Shown one piece after another: positions 40,282 through 49,154 of a DNA stretch of 64,000 bases (position 1 is the stretch's first letter; every line of letters starts with the position of its first letter). A model generated the notes under the pieces. The model worked only from the letters and a program-made list of their open reading frames with translations. It made no database searches and was not told the DNA's origin. The stretch comes from GCA-2720865 sp047630275 (GTDB taxonomy: Bacteria > Bdellovibrionota > Bacteriovoracia > Bacteriovoracales > Bacteriovoracaceae): positions 1,116,001 through 1,180,000 of the forward strand of contig JBLHVN010000001.1 of NCBI GenBank assembly GCA_047630275.1, given 5' to 3'. The translations under genes were made by a program, and so were the position numbers.

Positions 40282-42520
40282 AGTTGGTGAAGTAAGCACA
40301 AAGGCCGGGGGAATCCCTGCTGTGCTCTCCTCTTTGTCCCATACTCTTAAAAAAGTGGGTCCCTTAAACTCTATCTCAAGCCTTAGAAAGATCAATCAAG
40401 TCGGTGGCTTTGATTGTCCCGGCTGTGCTTGGCCTGAGCCAAAGAATAGATCAGTGGCTGAGTTCTGTGAAAACGGAGCTAAGGCCATTGCTGAAGAGGC
40501 CACTAAGGAGAGGATTACACCGAGTTTCTTTCAAAAATATTCAGTCAATGAACTAGCTAAGAAGTCTGACTATTGGTTAGGTCTTCAAGGACGCCTCACT
40601 CATCCTATGATCTTAAAAGAGGGAAGCTCTAACTATGAGATGATCTCTTGGGAAGAGGCCTTTAAGACAATCGCTAGGGAGCTAAAGAGCCTAGATGATC
40701 CAAATGAGGCCATCTTTTATACAAGCGGAAGAACCTCCAACGAGGCCGCCTTTCTCTATCAATTGATGATCAGAAAGTTTGGAACCAACAACCTGCCTGA
40801 TTGCTCCAATATGTGCCATGAATCTAGCGGTGTCGCCATGAGTGAGTCCATTGGGATTGGTAAAGGCACTGTAACCCTTGAAGATTTCGATCATACTGAT
40901 TGTATCTTGATCTATGGCCAGAATCCGGGGACAAATCACCCTAGGATGCTGACTAGTCTTCAGTCAGCTGCCCGTAGGGGGGCTAAAATTATTACAATAA
41001 ACCCCCTAAAAGAGGTGGGAACTGATAGATTTATACATCCTAAGGACGTGCATTTGCTGCTTGGCAGTGGTACAAAATTGACCACTCAGCTGCTTCAAAT
41101 CAGGATCAATGGGGATGTTGCCCTGACAAAAGGTCTAATGAAAGGGCTGATAGAAGCCGAAGAGGAAGACTCAGGCAATGTATTAGACCACGAATTTATT
41201 AATTCTTATACGGAAGGTAGTTATGAAGTCATCGAAGATATTAAAAAGCAAAGTTGGGATTCAATTACCGAACACTCCGGCGTCACTAAGGACGAGATCG
41301 TTAAGGCCAGTAAGATCATTGCGAAAAGTAAGCGCATTATCGGTTGCTGGGCGATGGGCCTCACCCAACACAGAAACGCAGTCGGAAACATCCAAGAAGT
41401 CTTAAACCTACTTCTCTTAAAAGGCTCCATAGGAAAACCTGGGGCCGGTGCTTGTCCCGTCAGGGGACACTCCAATGTCCAAGGTGACCGCACCATGGGA
41501 ATCTGGGAAGCGCCACAAGATTCCTTTTTAGATTCTCTTGATAAAAACTTTCAGATGAAATCCCCCCGTAAGCATGGTTATAATGTGGTTCAGGCCATAC
41601 AGGCCATGAGTGAAGGGGCGGGCAAGGTCTTCTTCGCCATGGGCGGAAACTTCTTAAGCGCCACCCCTGATACAGAGTTCACGGCAAAGGCCTTAACAAA
41701 AACAAACCTCACAGTTCAAGTTTCAACTAAGCTTAACCGCTCTCATTTAGTTACCGGGAAAACGGCCATTATTCTTCCATGCCTAGGAAGAACGGAAAGA
41801 GACCTAAGTCAATTTGTCACCGTCGAAAACTCCATGGGGATTGTTCATCAATCAATAGGTCATCTTAAACCTGCCTCTAACTTTCTAAAGAGTGAACCAG
41901 AGATTGTATGCCTCTTAGCAAAAGAGTTATTCCCTGATGATACGGTGAAGTGGGATGACTTAAAGATGAACTACGATGAGATTAGGGAGATGATCGCTAA
42001 GACTATCCCTGGCTTTGAAAACTATAATAAGAAAGTAAGAGAACCAGGTGGTTTCTCCCTTCCAAATCCCCCAAGGGATGAAAGGCGTTTTGAAACTAAA
42101 AATGGTAAGGCCAACCTCTTTGTTCACCCTATGCCTGATAACTCAGTCCCTAAGGATCATTATATGATGATGACCATAAGGACTCATGATCAATTCAACA
42201 CCACTGTCTACGGTCTTGAAGACCGTTACCGAGGCATAAAGCTTGGGCGCCGTGTGATCCTTATGAATAAAGAAGACATGAAAGAAAAGGACCTAAAACA
42301 AGGGCAGCAGGTGGATCTTCATAGTGAATTTAGAGGGGTGAAAAGAAGCGTTGAGCGTTTCTTCGTCGTTGAGTATGACATCCCTAGGTCAAGCGTGGCG
42401 ACTTACTTTCCAGAAGCAAACCCCTTAATCCCTATAGATAGTTACGCTTTGAGAAGTATGACACCGACCTCAAAGTCCGTTCTTATAAGTGTAACTAAGT
42501 CTGATTTGGTAGAGGATTAA
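40241..42520 (+). CDS. YdeP-type molybdopterin oxidoreductase (FdhF homologue)
   Basis: 759 residues, closely following the order of E. coli YdeP: GFDCPGCAWPEP, FCENGAKAIAEE, FYTSGRTSNEAAFLYQL, PDCSNMCHESSGV, IYGQNPGTNHPRMLTSL, MGLTQHRNAVGNIQEV, GAGACPVRGHSNVQGDRT, TKLNRSHLV and THDQFNTTVYGLEDRYRG. Member of the DMSO reductase/formate dehydrogenase class; the substrate of YdeP is uncertain and it is linked to acid resistance in E. coli. It probably depends on FdhD upstream. The MCH Cys may ligate molybdenum. Formate could come from the HutG reaction (speculative). Confidence 0.9.
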   Translation: MKWKTPQEKPEDIEVGEVSTKAGGIPAVLSSLSHTLKKVGPLNSISSLRKINQVGGFDCPGCAWPEPKNRSVAEFCENGAKAIAEEATKERITPSFFQKYSVNELAKKSDYWLGLQGRLTHPMILKEGSSNYEMISWEEAFKTIARELKSLDDPNEAIFYTSGRTSNEAAFLYQLMIRKFGTNNLPDCSNMCHESSGVAMSESIGIGKGTVTLEDFDHTDCILIYGQNPGTNHPRMLTSLQSAARRGAKIITINPLKEVGTDRFIHPKDVHLLLGSGTKLTTQLLQIRINGDVALTKGLMKGLIEAEEEDSGNVLDHEFINSYTEGSYEVIEDIKKQSWDSITEHSGVTKDEIVKASKIIAKSKRIIGCWAMGLTQHRNAVGNIQEVLNLLLLKGSIGKPGAGACPVRGHSNVQGDRTMGIWEAPQDSFLDSLDKNFQMKSPRKHGYNVVQAIQAMSEGAGKVFFAMGGNFLSATPDTEFTAKALTKTNLTVQVSTKLNRSHLVTGKTAIILPCLGRTERDLSQFVTVENSMGIVHQSIGHLKPASNFLKSEPEIVCLLAKELFPDDTVKWDDLKMNYDEIREMIAKTIPGFENYNKKVREPGGFSLPNPPRDERRFETKNGKANLFVHPMPDNSVPKDHYMMMTIRTHDQFNTTVYGLEDRYRGIKLGRRVILMNKEDMKEKDLKQGQQVDLHSEFRGVKRSVERFFVVEYDIPRSSVATYFPEANPLIPIDSYALRSMTPTSKSVLISVTKSDLVED

Positions 42521-42611
42521 GTTCACAATTTCTGGTGAATGAATAAACTTTTTTCTATTGTCTCATTAGGACGCCCTTGATAGTTGTAAAAAAACTTTAA
42601 GGAGATCTTTT

Positions 42612-42920
42612 ATGAAAATCTTAATCACTATGGCCTTTTTACTTTTGGGCCTTAATGCCAATAGTTCTGAATGTCATACTTACGAAGCTCAAGTCATGGG
42701 AAGTATTAAATCTGTAAGAAAGATGGGAGATGTTTGTTTTTATAAAGTAAGCATTGATGTCATCAATGAGCACGCCCTTTGTCCACTTTCAAAGTATGAA
42801 ATTGAAGAAAGCACTGTTCAGTATGAAGCTGGTTATCATGATGAATGTCTTTACCGCTTCGGGGGAGAGTTCTCAGGAATCCTCGTTAAAGACAGAAATG
42901 ATGTGATTACTTTTGACTAA
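42612..42920 (+). CDS. Small secreted Cys-containing protein
   Basis: 102 residues. Signal peptide (GLNANS-SE). Mature portion of about 80 residues has four Cys (SECHT, DVCFY, ALCPL, DECLY) and a compact beta pattern (VCFYKVSIDVI, YEIEESTVQYEAGYH). No family recognised. It has AAGGAG before the ATG and stands alone upstream of the iron transporter region. Confidence 0.65.
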   Translation: MKILITMAFLLLGLNANSSECHTYEAQVMGSIKSVRKMGDVCFYKVSIDVINEHALCPLSKYEIEESTVQYEAGYHDECLYRFGGEFSGILVKDRNDVITFD

Positions 42921-43060
42921 GAAATAGTTCAATCTAATACTGGGAATCAAAGCTCTAAGACCTTGGTTCCCAATTCGATCCTAAGCCTCCTCTTTTTTTA
43001 TTTAAATTTATGCATCCCGTTAACTATTGATCATTCAGGCTACAAAGAAGCGAATTATAA

Positions 43061-43082
43061 ATTGTTTCATATATCAAACAAT
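43061..43082. promoter_or_regulatory. 22-bp palindromic operator upstream of the Fe3+-type ABC operon
   Basis: Arms ATTGTTT (43061-43067) and AAACAAT (43076-43082) flank a C-ATATAT-C centre. It ends 3 nt upstream of the -35 box. It matches the site at 49036-49057 in 18 of 22 positions. Confidence 0.6.
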
Positions 43083-43085
43083 GGT

Positions 43086-43114
43086 TTGACAATAGCGACG
43101 CTCCTAAGTAGAAA
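43086..43114 (+). promoter_or_regulatory. Promoter of the Fe3+-type ABC transporter
   Basis: TTGACA (43086-43091), 17-nt spacer, TAGAAA (43109-43114); ATG follows at 43149 behind AAAGGAG. Confidence 0.55.
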
Positions 43115-43148
43115 CCTATTATTAGATAAAGTTTTAAAGGAGAATTAA

Positions 43149-44141
43149 ATGTTTAAATATATTGTGGCCATCTTTCCTATCCTCTTTTGCCTCAACTCTT
43201 TTGCTAAAGAAGTGGTTGTCTATACTTCAAGAAATGAACACCTTATCAAAGATATCTTTAAGCAATACACAGAAGAAACTGGAGTTAAGGTTACTTATAA
43301 AACGGGTAAAGCTGCCGCTCTAATTCAAAGTATTAAAGCAGAAGGAGAGAAGTCTCCAGCAGATATTTTTATGACTGTTGATGCTGGTAACCTATGGTTT
43401 GCCGGAAACGAAGGGCTCTTAGAACCAATCAGCTCTAATAAACTAAAAAAGAATATTCCCTTTAACTTAAGAGATGAAAAAGGAAGATGGTTTGGTCTTT
43501 CTGTAAGAGCAAGAACAATTGCTTTTAACCCAGCTAAAGTGGCGAAGGGTGAGTTAACCTCTTACGAAGGACTAGCTGATCCAAAGTGGAAGGGAAGGCT
43601 TTGCCTTAGAACTTCTAAAAAAGTTTATAACCAATCTCTTGTGGCCATGCTGATCTCAGAACTTGGGGCAAAGAAAGCAAAAGAAGTTGTAAAGGGTTGG
43701 GTTAACAATACTGTTGAGATCTTTCCTAATGATACAGCCGTTCTTAAGGCCGTTGCAGCGGGACAGTGTGATGCTGGAATAGTGAATACTTATTACTATG
43801 GAAGGCTAATGAAGAAGTCTCCTAAATTACCACTAAAGCTTTTTTGGCCAAATCAAGATAATAGCTATGGGGTTCACGTTAATGTCTCAGGAGCTGGTGT
43901 ACTTAAGACTTCAAAGAATAAAGACGAAGCTAGAAAACTAATCGAGTGGCTTTCAAGCAGGACTGCTCAAAAATCATTTGCTCAAGTTAATATGGAGTAT
44001 CCCATTAACAAATTATTTCCTGAGTCTAAAGTAACTAAGTCTTGGGGAAGTTTTAAACCCAATAAGAGCTTTAACCTCTCAAATGCTGGTGCCCTTCAAA
44101 AGGACGCTATTAAGTTAATGAGAGAAGTTCGCTATAAATAA
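43149..44141 (+). CDS. Fe3+-type ABC transporter substrate-binding protein (FbpA/FutA family)
   Basis: 330 residues. Signal peptide (LNSFA-KE). Class II periplasmic binding protein: VVVYTSRNEHLIKDIF, TYKTGKAAALIQSI, ADIFMTVDAGNLWFA, WFGLSVRARTIAFNP and the Tyr pair in VNTYYYGRL that ligates ferric iron in FbpA/FutA. It captures Fe3+ in the periplasm for the permease and ATPase that follow (1-nt overlap). The palindromic operator and a strong promoter lie upstream, implying metal-responsive control (inference). Confidence 0.92.
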   Translation: MFKYIVAIFPILFCLNSFAKEVVVYTSRNEHLIKDIFKQYTEETGVKVTYKTGKAAALIQSIKAEGEKSPADIFMTVDAGNLWFAGNEGLLEPISSNKLKKNIPFNLRDEKGRWFGLSVRARTIAFNPAKVAKGELTSYEGLADPKWKGRLCLRTSKKVYNQSLVAMLISELGAKKAKEVVKGWVNNTVEIFPNDTAVLKAVAAGQCDAGIVNTYYYGRLMKKSPKLPLKLFWPNQDNSYGVHVNVSGAGVLKTSKNKDEARKLIEWLSSRTAQKSFAQVNMEYPINKLFPESKVTKSWGSFKPNKSFNLSNAGALQKDAIKLMREVRYK

Positions 44142-45718
44142 TGCCCAGGCTTTTAAGCTATAGGGCTTACCTCTTATTATTTATCTTTTTTATCTTTGGC
44201 CCAATCCTTTTTATATTGGGCCAATCTTTTTTTAGCGGCACTTTAACAGATCAAGAGACCTGGACCTATATCCTTGATTCTATGTTATGGGATCTCACTA
44301 GGGACACCGTCTTTCTAGCGACTCTTACGGTTCTTTTTTCAAGTGTCCTAGGTTTTTCTCAAGCCTATCTGATAAATTTTTCCAATATTAAATTCAAAGG
44401 AGCGCTTCATCTTTTATTTGTCATGCCGCTCATCTTTCCCCTTTATGTCTTAGGCTTTGTTTATGTTGGAAGCCTCGAGTATAGCGGACTTCTTCCAAGC
44501 CTTATTAGAGATAACCTTGGCATAAATATTCTTGATTTTATTAATATTAAATCTGTTTGGGCAGTGGCTTTTGTTTTCTCCATAGCTCTTAGCCCTTATA
44601 TCTATCTATACTTAAAATCATGCTTCGCTGCCATGGATAGAAAACTTTTTCTAAGCGCAAGATCCCTTGGAAAGAGACCTAATCAAATTGCCCGAACTAT
44701 TGTTTTCCCTCAGGCCATCCCGTGGCTCATCTCTGGAGGAATACTTGTTTGCCTTGAGGTCTTTTGTGACTTTGGAGGAGTTTCTGTTTTTAATTATGAG
44801 ACTTTCTCAACGGCCATCTATCACGCTTGGATCAGTCTTTTTTCAATCAATACCGCTGTAAAGCTTAGTGTCTTTCCAACCCTGGTTGCATTGATCCTCT
44901 ATATGATTAGTCAGTATAAATTCAGAGTGAAAGAAGGGAAGTCTAAGCTTCAAGAAGATATCATCCTCCTTGATCTAAGAGGCGGGAGCAAGAAGATTGT
45001 TTACTTTTTTGTTTTAGTTTACGCTGGATTTTCAGTTATTTTTCCCGTTTCTCAATTATTAATTTGGTCACTTGAGGCCCTTAAAGTAGAGCTTAATAGT
45101 GATTACTTTCTCCTCATCATTGAAACTCTTGTTATAGGAAGCATCATCGCTTTATCAATAAATCTAATCAGTTTAATCTTTCTCTATTTTCAAAGGTTTA
45201 AATTTAGCCCTCGAGAAAACTCTATCCTCCCCATAACTAAACTTGGCTATGCCATTCCAGGAAGTATTGTTGCGGTAAGTATAATGGCTTTTTTCTCAGC
45301 GGTTAATATGAGCTATTCTGGCACTCTGTCACTGGTCGCCTTGTTCTTAGCTTATTTAATTAAATTCTATTCTGTTCCTTCAGAGCTTATGGCCAGGGGA
45401 ATGTCAGGTATCTCTAAGAAGATGGATTGGTCTTCAATTTCATTAGGAAAATCCACGAGCTTTACTTTTACTAAGGTTCAATTACCTTTGTTAAAACCAG
45501 TTCTCCTTTCTTCTTTTGTTTTAGTCTTAATTGAAGTCTTTAAAGAAATGCCCATTACTTTGATCTTAAGACCTTTTGGTATCAATACTTTAGCGACTAG
45601 GGTTTATGAGCTTACCTCTGAAGGAGAGTGGGAGAGAGCATCAATCAGCGCTCTTTTTCTCATAGCTTTAGGCGCCGTTTCTCTTTATATTAGTGAGAGG
45701 GTGATAAAGAAAAAATGA
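44141..45718 (+). CDS. Fe3+-type ABC transporter permease (FbpB family, fused halves)
   Basis: 525 residues, about twelve membrane helices in two homologous halves. The EAA loops are AARSLGKRPNQIARTIVFPQ in the first half and SSISLGKSTSFTFTKVQLPLLKP in the second. Such fused permeases serve ferric iron importers (FbpB, SfuB). ATG overlaps the substrate-binding protein stop by one base and its stop overlaps the ATPase start by ATGA. Confidence 0.92.
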   Translation: MPRLLSYRAYLLLFIFFIFGPILFILGQSFFSGTLTDQETWTYILDSMLWDLTRDTVFLATLTVLFSSVLGFSQAYLINFSNIKFKGALHLLFVMPLIFPLYVLGFVYVGSLEYSGLLPSLIRDNLGINILDFINIKSVWAVAFVFSIALSPYIYLYLKSCFAAMDRKLFLSARSLGKRPNQIARTIVFPQAIPWLISGGILVCLEVFCDFGGVSVFNYETFSTAIYHAWISLFSINTAVKLSVFPTLVALILYMISQYKFRVKEGKSKLQEDIILLDLRGGSKKIVYFFVLVYAGFSVIFPVSQLLIWSLEALKVELNSDYFLLIIETLVIGSIIALSINLISLIFLYFQRFKFSPRENSILPITKLGYAIPGSIVAVSIMAFFSAVNMSYSGTLSLVALFLAYLIKFYSVPSELMARGMSGISKKMDWSSISLGKSTSFTFTKVQLPLLKPVLLSSFVLVLIEVFKEMPITLILRPFGINTLATRVYELTSEGEWERASISALFLIALGAVSLYISERVIKKK

Positions 45719-46410
45719 GTTATTTAAAGATTGAAGACCTCACATTTAATTATGAAAAGATCAAAGTTTTGAAGGACTTTTCCCTAAGCCTTGAAGAAAA
45801 TGAGTTTCATTCTCTACTTGGAAAAAGCGGTTGCGGAAAATCAACCATCCTTCATCTTATTGCTGGATTTCTGACTCCAATGTCGGGAAATATCTTCGTA
45901 AACAATACTTCCATGGAAGGCATTCCAAGTGAGAACCGAGAGATAGGAATTGTCTTTCAAGAAAACTGTCTTTTTCCTCATATGAATGTAGAAGAAAATA
46001 TTAAGTACGCCATGAAAGGGGATGAGATCGATAAGTACCTCTCTATGATCAAGCTCGAAGATAAAAGAAAGAAGTATCCAAATGAACTATCAGGGGGAGA
46101 GCAACAAAGAGTGGCCATAGCAAGAACCTTGGCCACAAACCCAAAGCTCCTTTTACTTGATGAGCCTTTTTCAAGTTTGGATCAAGAACTAAGAGAAGAG
46201 CTTCGAAGCGAAATCAAAGAGATTTCAACAAAAATGAAACTAACGACCTTACTCGTTACTCATTCAATTGAAGAGGCAGCTGAGTTAAGCGATAGGATCA
46301 CCCTTATGAACTGTGATGGTAGTTATAAGACCGATCATTATAAAAACATCCCTGAAGTCTTTGAATACCTGAAAGAAAAAAGATCTAAGATTGATTCCTT
46401 TATTAAATAA
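45715..46410 (+). CDS. Fe3+-type ABC transporter ATP-binding protein
   Basis: 231 residues. Walker A GKSGCGKST, Q-loop VFQENCLFPH, signature LSGGEQQRVAIART, Walker B LLLLDEPFSSLD and switch His in VTHSI. It lacks the C-terminal regulatory domain often present in FbpC (about 350 residues). Last gene of the operon; the 3' end overlaps hutF by 8 bp. Confidence 0.93.
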   Translation: MSYLKIEDLTFNYEKIKVLKDFSLSLEENEFHSLLGKSGCGKSTILHLIAGFLTPMSGNIFVNNTSMEGIPSENREIGIVFQENCLFPHMNVEENIKYAMKGDEIDKYLSMIKLEDKRKKYPNELSGGEQQRVAIARTLATNPKLLLLDEPFSSLDQELREELRSEIKEISTKMKLTTLLVTHSIEEAAELSDRITLMNCDGSYKTDHYKNIPEVFEYLKEKRSKIDSFIK

Positions 46411-47683
46411 GCCTCTCTAGGTGTTCTGGCCCTGCTGAATAGATGAGAGTTCCTAAAACATGTTCTAAAGGTTTATTCTTAAAGAGCGAGTTGTCTTTAG
46501 TGATTAAATAACCCTTTAGTTTTTTACCCACTTCAAAATAATCCTCTTGCTCTATACCCATGGCTTTTAGGCCCGTTTGATAGGCCATATGATAAAGAAT
46601 ATCTCCACTAAGATCACCAGCATTTAGGCATAAGGGGTTTCTCGATTTTTCAATTAAACGGACCGTATAATCAAGCCAACGCAGCTCTTCCATGGGGCTT
46701 AGGCCTATATGAGAATCTGTTCCGATTGAGAACTTTCCCCCTTTTTTATAAAACTCTAGAAGGGGAAAGAGACCATCTCCAAGGTTTCCTTCAGTACTCG
46801 GGCATAAAACAACATTAGCTTTTGTCTTAATAAGGCCATCTAACTCTTCAGAGTTAATATGAGTAGCGTGAACTAGATGAAAGTTCTCATCTAAGTTTAC
46901 ATTCTCTAGAAGCCATTCTACGGGCCGTTTACCTAGGTGAGAGACACAGTCTTGGACCTCTTGGACTTGTTCGCTAATATGAAGGTGCTTAGGAATATCA
47001 GCTGGGGCCTTCTTAAAAAGGCTTATAATATCTTCAGGCTTGACCGCTCTTAATGAATGGACGCCGATACCAACATTTACATTATTATAATTCTGGGATG
47101 CTTTTTGAACTTCATTAAAGAGATTGAGATACTCATCAACAGTTTGAGAAATAAAGCGCCTCTGTTTTGGGCCAGCTTCAGAGTTAAACCCACCAACTTG
47201 ATAGAACATGGGAATGATTGTTAAAGAGATGCCCGCAGCAACTGAAGCGTTCATAAGCCGATCGCTCATCTCGCTTAAGTTCTCATAAGGGTTTCCTTCA
47301 AAGTCATGGTGAAGGTAGTGAAACTCAGCAACGTGGGTATAGCCATGCCGGATCATTTCTATGTAGAGGTCAGTGGCCACTTGCTCTAGTTCTTCTGGGC
47401 TGATCTTTAGGGCAATAGCGTACATATTCTCGCGCCAACTCCAAAAGTCATCTGACTTAGCTTCGGGGCTTAGTCCCTCATTGAGGCCTGCCATAGAGTA
47501 TTGAAAAGCATGGGAGTGAGCGTTTTGAAAACCTGGGATTAAGTACCCTTCTTTAGGAAAGATCTCTTCATCAGGCAGAGAAGTATCAATCCTTTGAATA
47601 ATCTTTTCATCATCGACTGTAATGTATATTTCTTCAGTCCAACCACTCTTTAAAAGGATATTATCAAACCTATAAACTTTCAT
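46403..47683 (-). CDS. hutF: Formimidoylglutamate deiminase HutF
   Basis: 426 residues, amidohydrolase superfamily: metal-binding FQNAHSHAFQ, DFWSWRENMY, YTHVAEFHYLHHD, FHLVHATH, VLCPSTEGNLGDG and GTDSHIG. These are characteristic of HutF, which deiminates N-formimidoyl-glutamate to N-formyl-glutamate and ammonia in histidine breakdown. hutG is immediately upstream; AAAGGAG in the end of hutG precedes the ATG. No hutH/U/I is present in the window. Confidence 0.92.
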   Translation of the reverse strand: MKVYRFDNILLKSGWTEEIYITVDDEKIIQRIDTSLPDEEIFPKEGYLIPGFQNAHSHAFQYSMAGLNEGLSPEAKSDDFWSWRENMYAIALKISPEELEQVATDLYIEMIRHGYTHVAEFHYLHHDFEGNPYENLSEMSDRLMNASVAAGISLTIIPMFYQVGGFNSEAGPKQRRFISQTVDEYLNLFNEVQKASQNYNNVNVGIGVHSLRAVKPEDIISLFKKAPADIPKHLHISEQVQEVQDCVSHLGKRPVEWLLENVNLDENFHLVHATHINSEELDGLIKTKANVVLCPSTEGNLGDGLFPLLEFYKKGGKFSIGTDSHIGLSPMEELRWLDYTVRLIEKSRNPLCLNAGDLSGDILYHMAYQTGLKAMGIEQEDYFEVGKKLKGYLITKDNSLFKNKPLEHVLGTLIYSAGPEHLERLI

Positions 47684-48448
47684 TTAACTTAACTCCTTTA
47701 AGAGGGCCTCAAACATATCTCGCAGAACCGCTTGAACCTTTAGGGCCTTTACTTCGTCATAGAGAACCTTCTGTTCATTCATATAAAGGTCTTGGCTCAT
47801 CTCTAGTTGAAGAGCATGCTGAACGGGAGATCTTTTTCCAAAGTATCTTGTAATATGACCACCTTTGAAAGGATGGTTATGGGCCACCTCAAAAGGGCCT
47901 TTTCTTAAGCTCTTAAGGGCGCAATCAATCAAGTTCTTATCCGCTGAAGTTTCATCAGCATCACCTATGATCATATCAGGAAAAGGGTCTTTAGAGATCT
48001 TAGGTACAAGGCGCTTAATGGAATGGGCGTCGAAGAGAAGACATTTTGAAAAGAGTTCAATTCTTTCATCTAGCTTTTCTTGGATCATCTTATAATAAGG
48101 CCAATAGTAAGAATCGATTCTTCTTTGCGCCTCTTCTTGATTGATCTCTTTAAGTAAAATTTCTTTCCCTGAAAAACTCTTGCTCGGGATAAGTCCGGTC
48201 TCTTGTCTTGAGTCTTGATAAAGAAGCTTACTCTCAGGGTCTCTATTAAGGTCGATGACGTAGCGAGAATAAGGAGCGACGACTATCTCAATATCTAATT
48301 CAGGAGCAAAGTTATAGAGCTGATCGATAAACCAGTCCGTATCAGCGGGAGAGTTAAGGGTCTTTTGATTATAATAGCTTCTGACTTCTTCAGGAAACTG
48401 AATTCCTGAATGGGGGACAGAAATAAGGATTGGAGACTTAGGTTTCAT
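47684..48448 (-). CDS. hutG: N-formylglutamate deformylase HutG
   Basis: 254 residues from ATG 48448 (an in-frame ATG at 48466 is less suitable). FGase family: ILISVPHSGIQFP, SPADTDWFIDQLY, APYSRYVIDLNRDP, FDAHSIKR, IIGDADETSADKNL and HNHPFKGGHITRYFG. It splits N-formyl-glutamate into glutamate and formate, completing the HutF/HutG branch. Formate might feed the FdhD-dependent enzyme in this window, though that is speculation. Confidence 0.92.
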   Translation of the reverse strand: MKPKSPILISVPHSGIQFPEEVRSYYNQKTLNSPADTDWFIDQLYNFAPELDIEIVVAPYSRYVIDLNRDPESKLLYQDSRQETGLIPSKSFSGKEILLKEINQEEAQRRIDSYYWPYYKMIQEKLDERIELFSKCLLFDAHSIKRLVPKISKDPFPDMIIGDADETSADKNLIDCALKSLRKGPFEVAHNHPFKGGHITRYFGKRSPVQHALQLEMSQDLYMNEQKVLYDEVKALKVQAVLRDMFEALLKELS

Positions 48449-48488
48449 GAGGCTATTGTTGCGCAAAAAAAAGAAATTGTCTCAATTA

Positions 48489-48508
48489 AAGGGAGGTTGC
48501 CCTCCCTT
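48489..48508 (-). terminator. Hairpin downstream of the lipoprotein gene
   Basis: AAGGGAGG / CCTCCCTT with a 4-nt loop. On the minus strand a T-rich run comes only after a further 13 nt, so termination would be imperfect. Confidence 0.55.
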
Positions 48509-48515
48509 AGTGGTC

Positions 48516-48995
48516 TTAAAGTGAGTCTTTAAGAATATCTAAATGCCCAATGACTTCTTCGATCTCATCTTTGATCTGCTCTCTTCCTTCAGCAGTTAGG
48601 TTGCTTTTTGAAAGGATCACAACCGTAGATGGATGAACAATTAGCTCTTTAGGCTCATAACAAGTTTCATCTGCTTTAGGCAGACCATTTCCATCATGAA
48701 ACTTATCTTCAATCTCTGAAAGACTAAGGTTTTGCATATAAGTGCTCTTGGCCATGATAAAAGTTAGAAGCTCATTACACTTTGGGTTCCTGGCCGTGTA
48801 CTTTTTAAGGATAGGCTTAGCAAGGTTGATAAGCTCAATAGCATCTTCCTTGAGCACAATAGGTTTAGCACCCTTGTCATTGTTTAAGATGAGTCTTTCA
48901 GCTACTTCTTTGTATTGATCCACATCTTTATGGATAGATTTACTAGCGCAGCTAGAGATAAAAACTAGGCATAGGGCCATGGTTAGGTTCTTCAT
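48516..48995 (-). CDS. Lipoprotein of unknown function under palindrome control
   Basis: 159 residues from ATG 48995 (SD GAGGACG). Lipoprotein signal CLVFISSC. The mature part is mostly helical with two Cys (NPKCNEL, DETCYEP) and no recognised family. Two inverted repeats precede it: a perfect 10-bp one (49004-49036) that contains the ribosome-binding site and the operator at 49036-49057 shared with the iron transporter. A link to metal response is possible. Confidence 0.7.
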   Translation of the reverse strand: MKNLTMALCLVFISSCASKSIHKDVDQYKEVAERLILNNDKGAKPIVLKEDAIELINLAKPILKKYTARNPKCNELLTFIMAKSTYMQNLSLSEIEDKFHDGNGLPKADETCYEPKELIVHPSTVVILSKSNLTAEGREQIKDEIEEVIGHLDILKDSL

Positions 48996-49003
48996 ATTTT
49001 CGT

Positions 49004-49036
49004 CCTCGATTAAGTTTTTAAGCAAATTAATCGAGG
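49004..49036 (-). promoter_or_regulatory. Perfect 10-bp inverted repeat covering the ribosome-binding site
   Basis: CCTCGATTAA (49004-49013) and TTAATCGAGG (49027-49036), 13-nt loop. On the minus-strand mRNA the 3' arm includes the GAGG that should recruit ribosomes for the lipoprotein at 48995. Confidence 0.6.
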
Positions 49037-49057
49037 TTGTTTGATATGTCAAACTAT
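49036..49057. promoter_or_regulatory. Second copy of the 22-bp operator
   Basis: Shares TTGTTT, ATAT, TCAAAC and final AT with the site at 43061-43082 (18 of 22 positions). It lies between the lipoprotein gene (minus) and mobA (plus), closer to the former. Confidence 0.6.
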
Positions 49058-49154
49058 CGTTAGCGGTGGGTGACAGCTTGCCCAGTTACTTTGTGCGACT
49101 CGTAATTTTCTTGCGTAGGCTTCAATGTATAAATAGATTGATCAAGGGGCATAA

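Noticed and set aside
42963..43148. Open frame of 61 codons ending just before the iron transporter ATG
   Set aside because: It spans the operator, promoter and ribosome-binding site of the transporter and has no start signal of its own.
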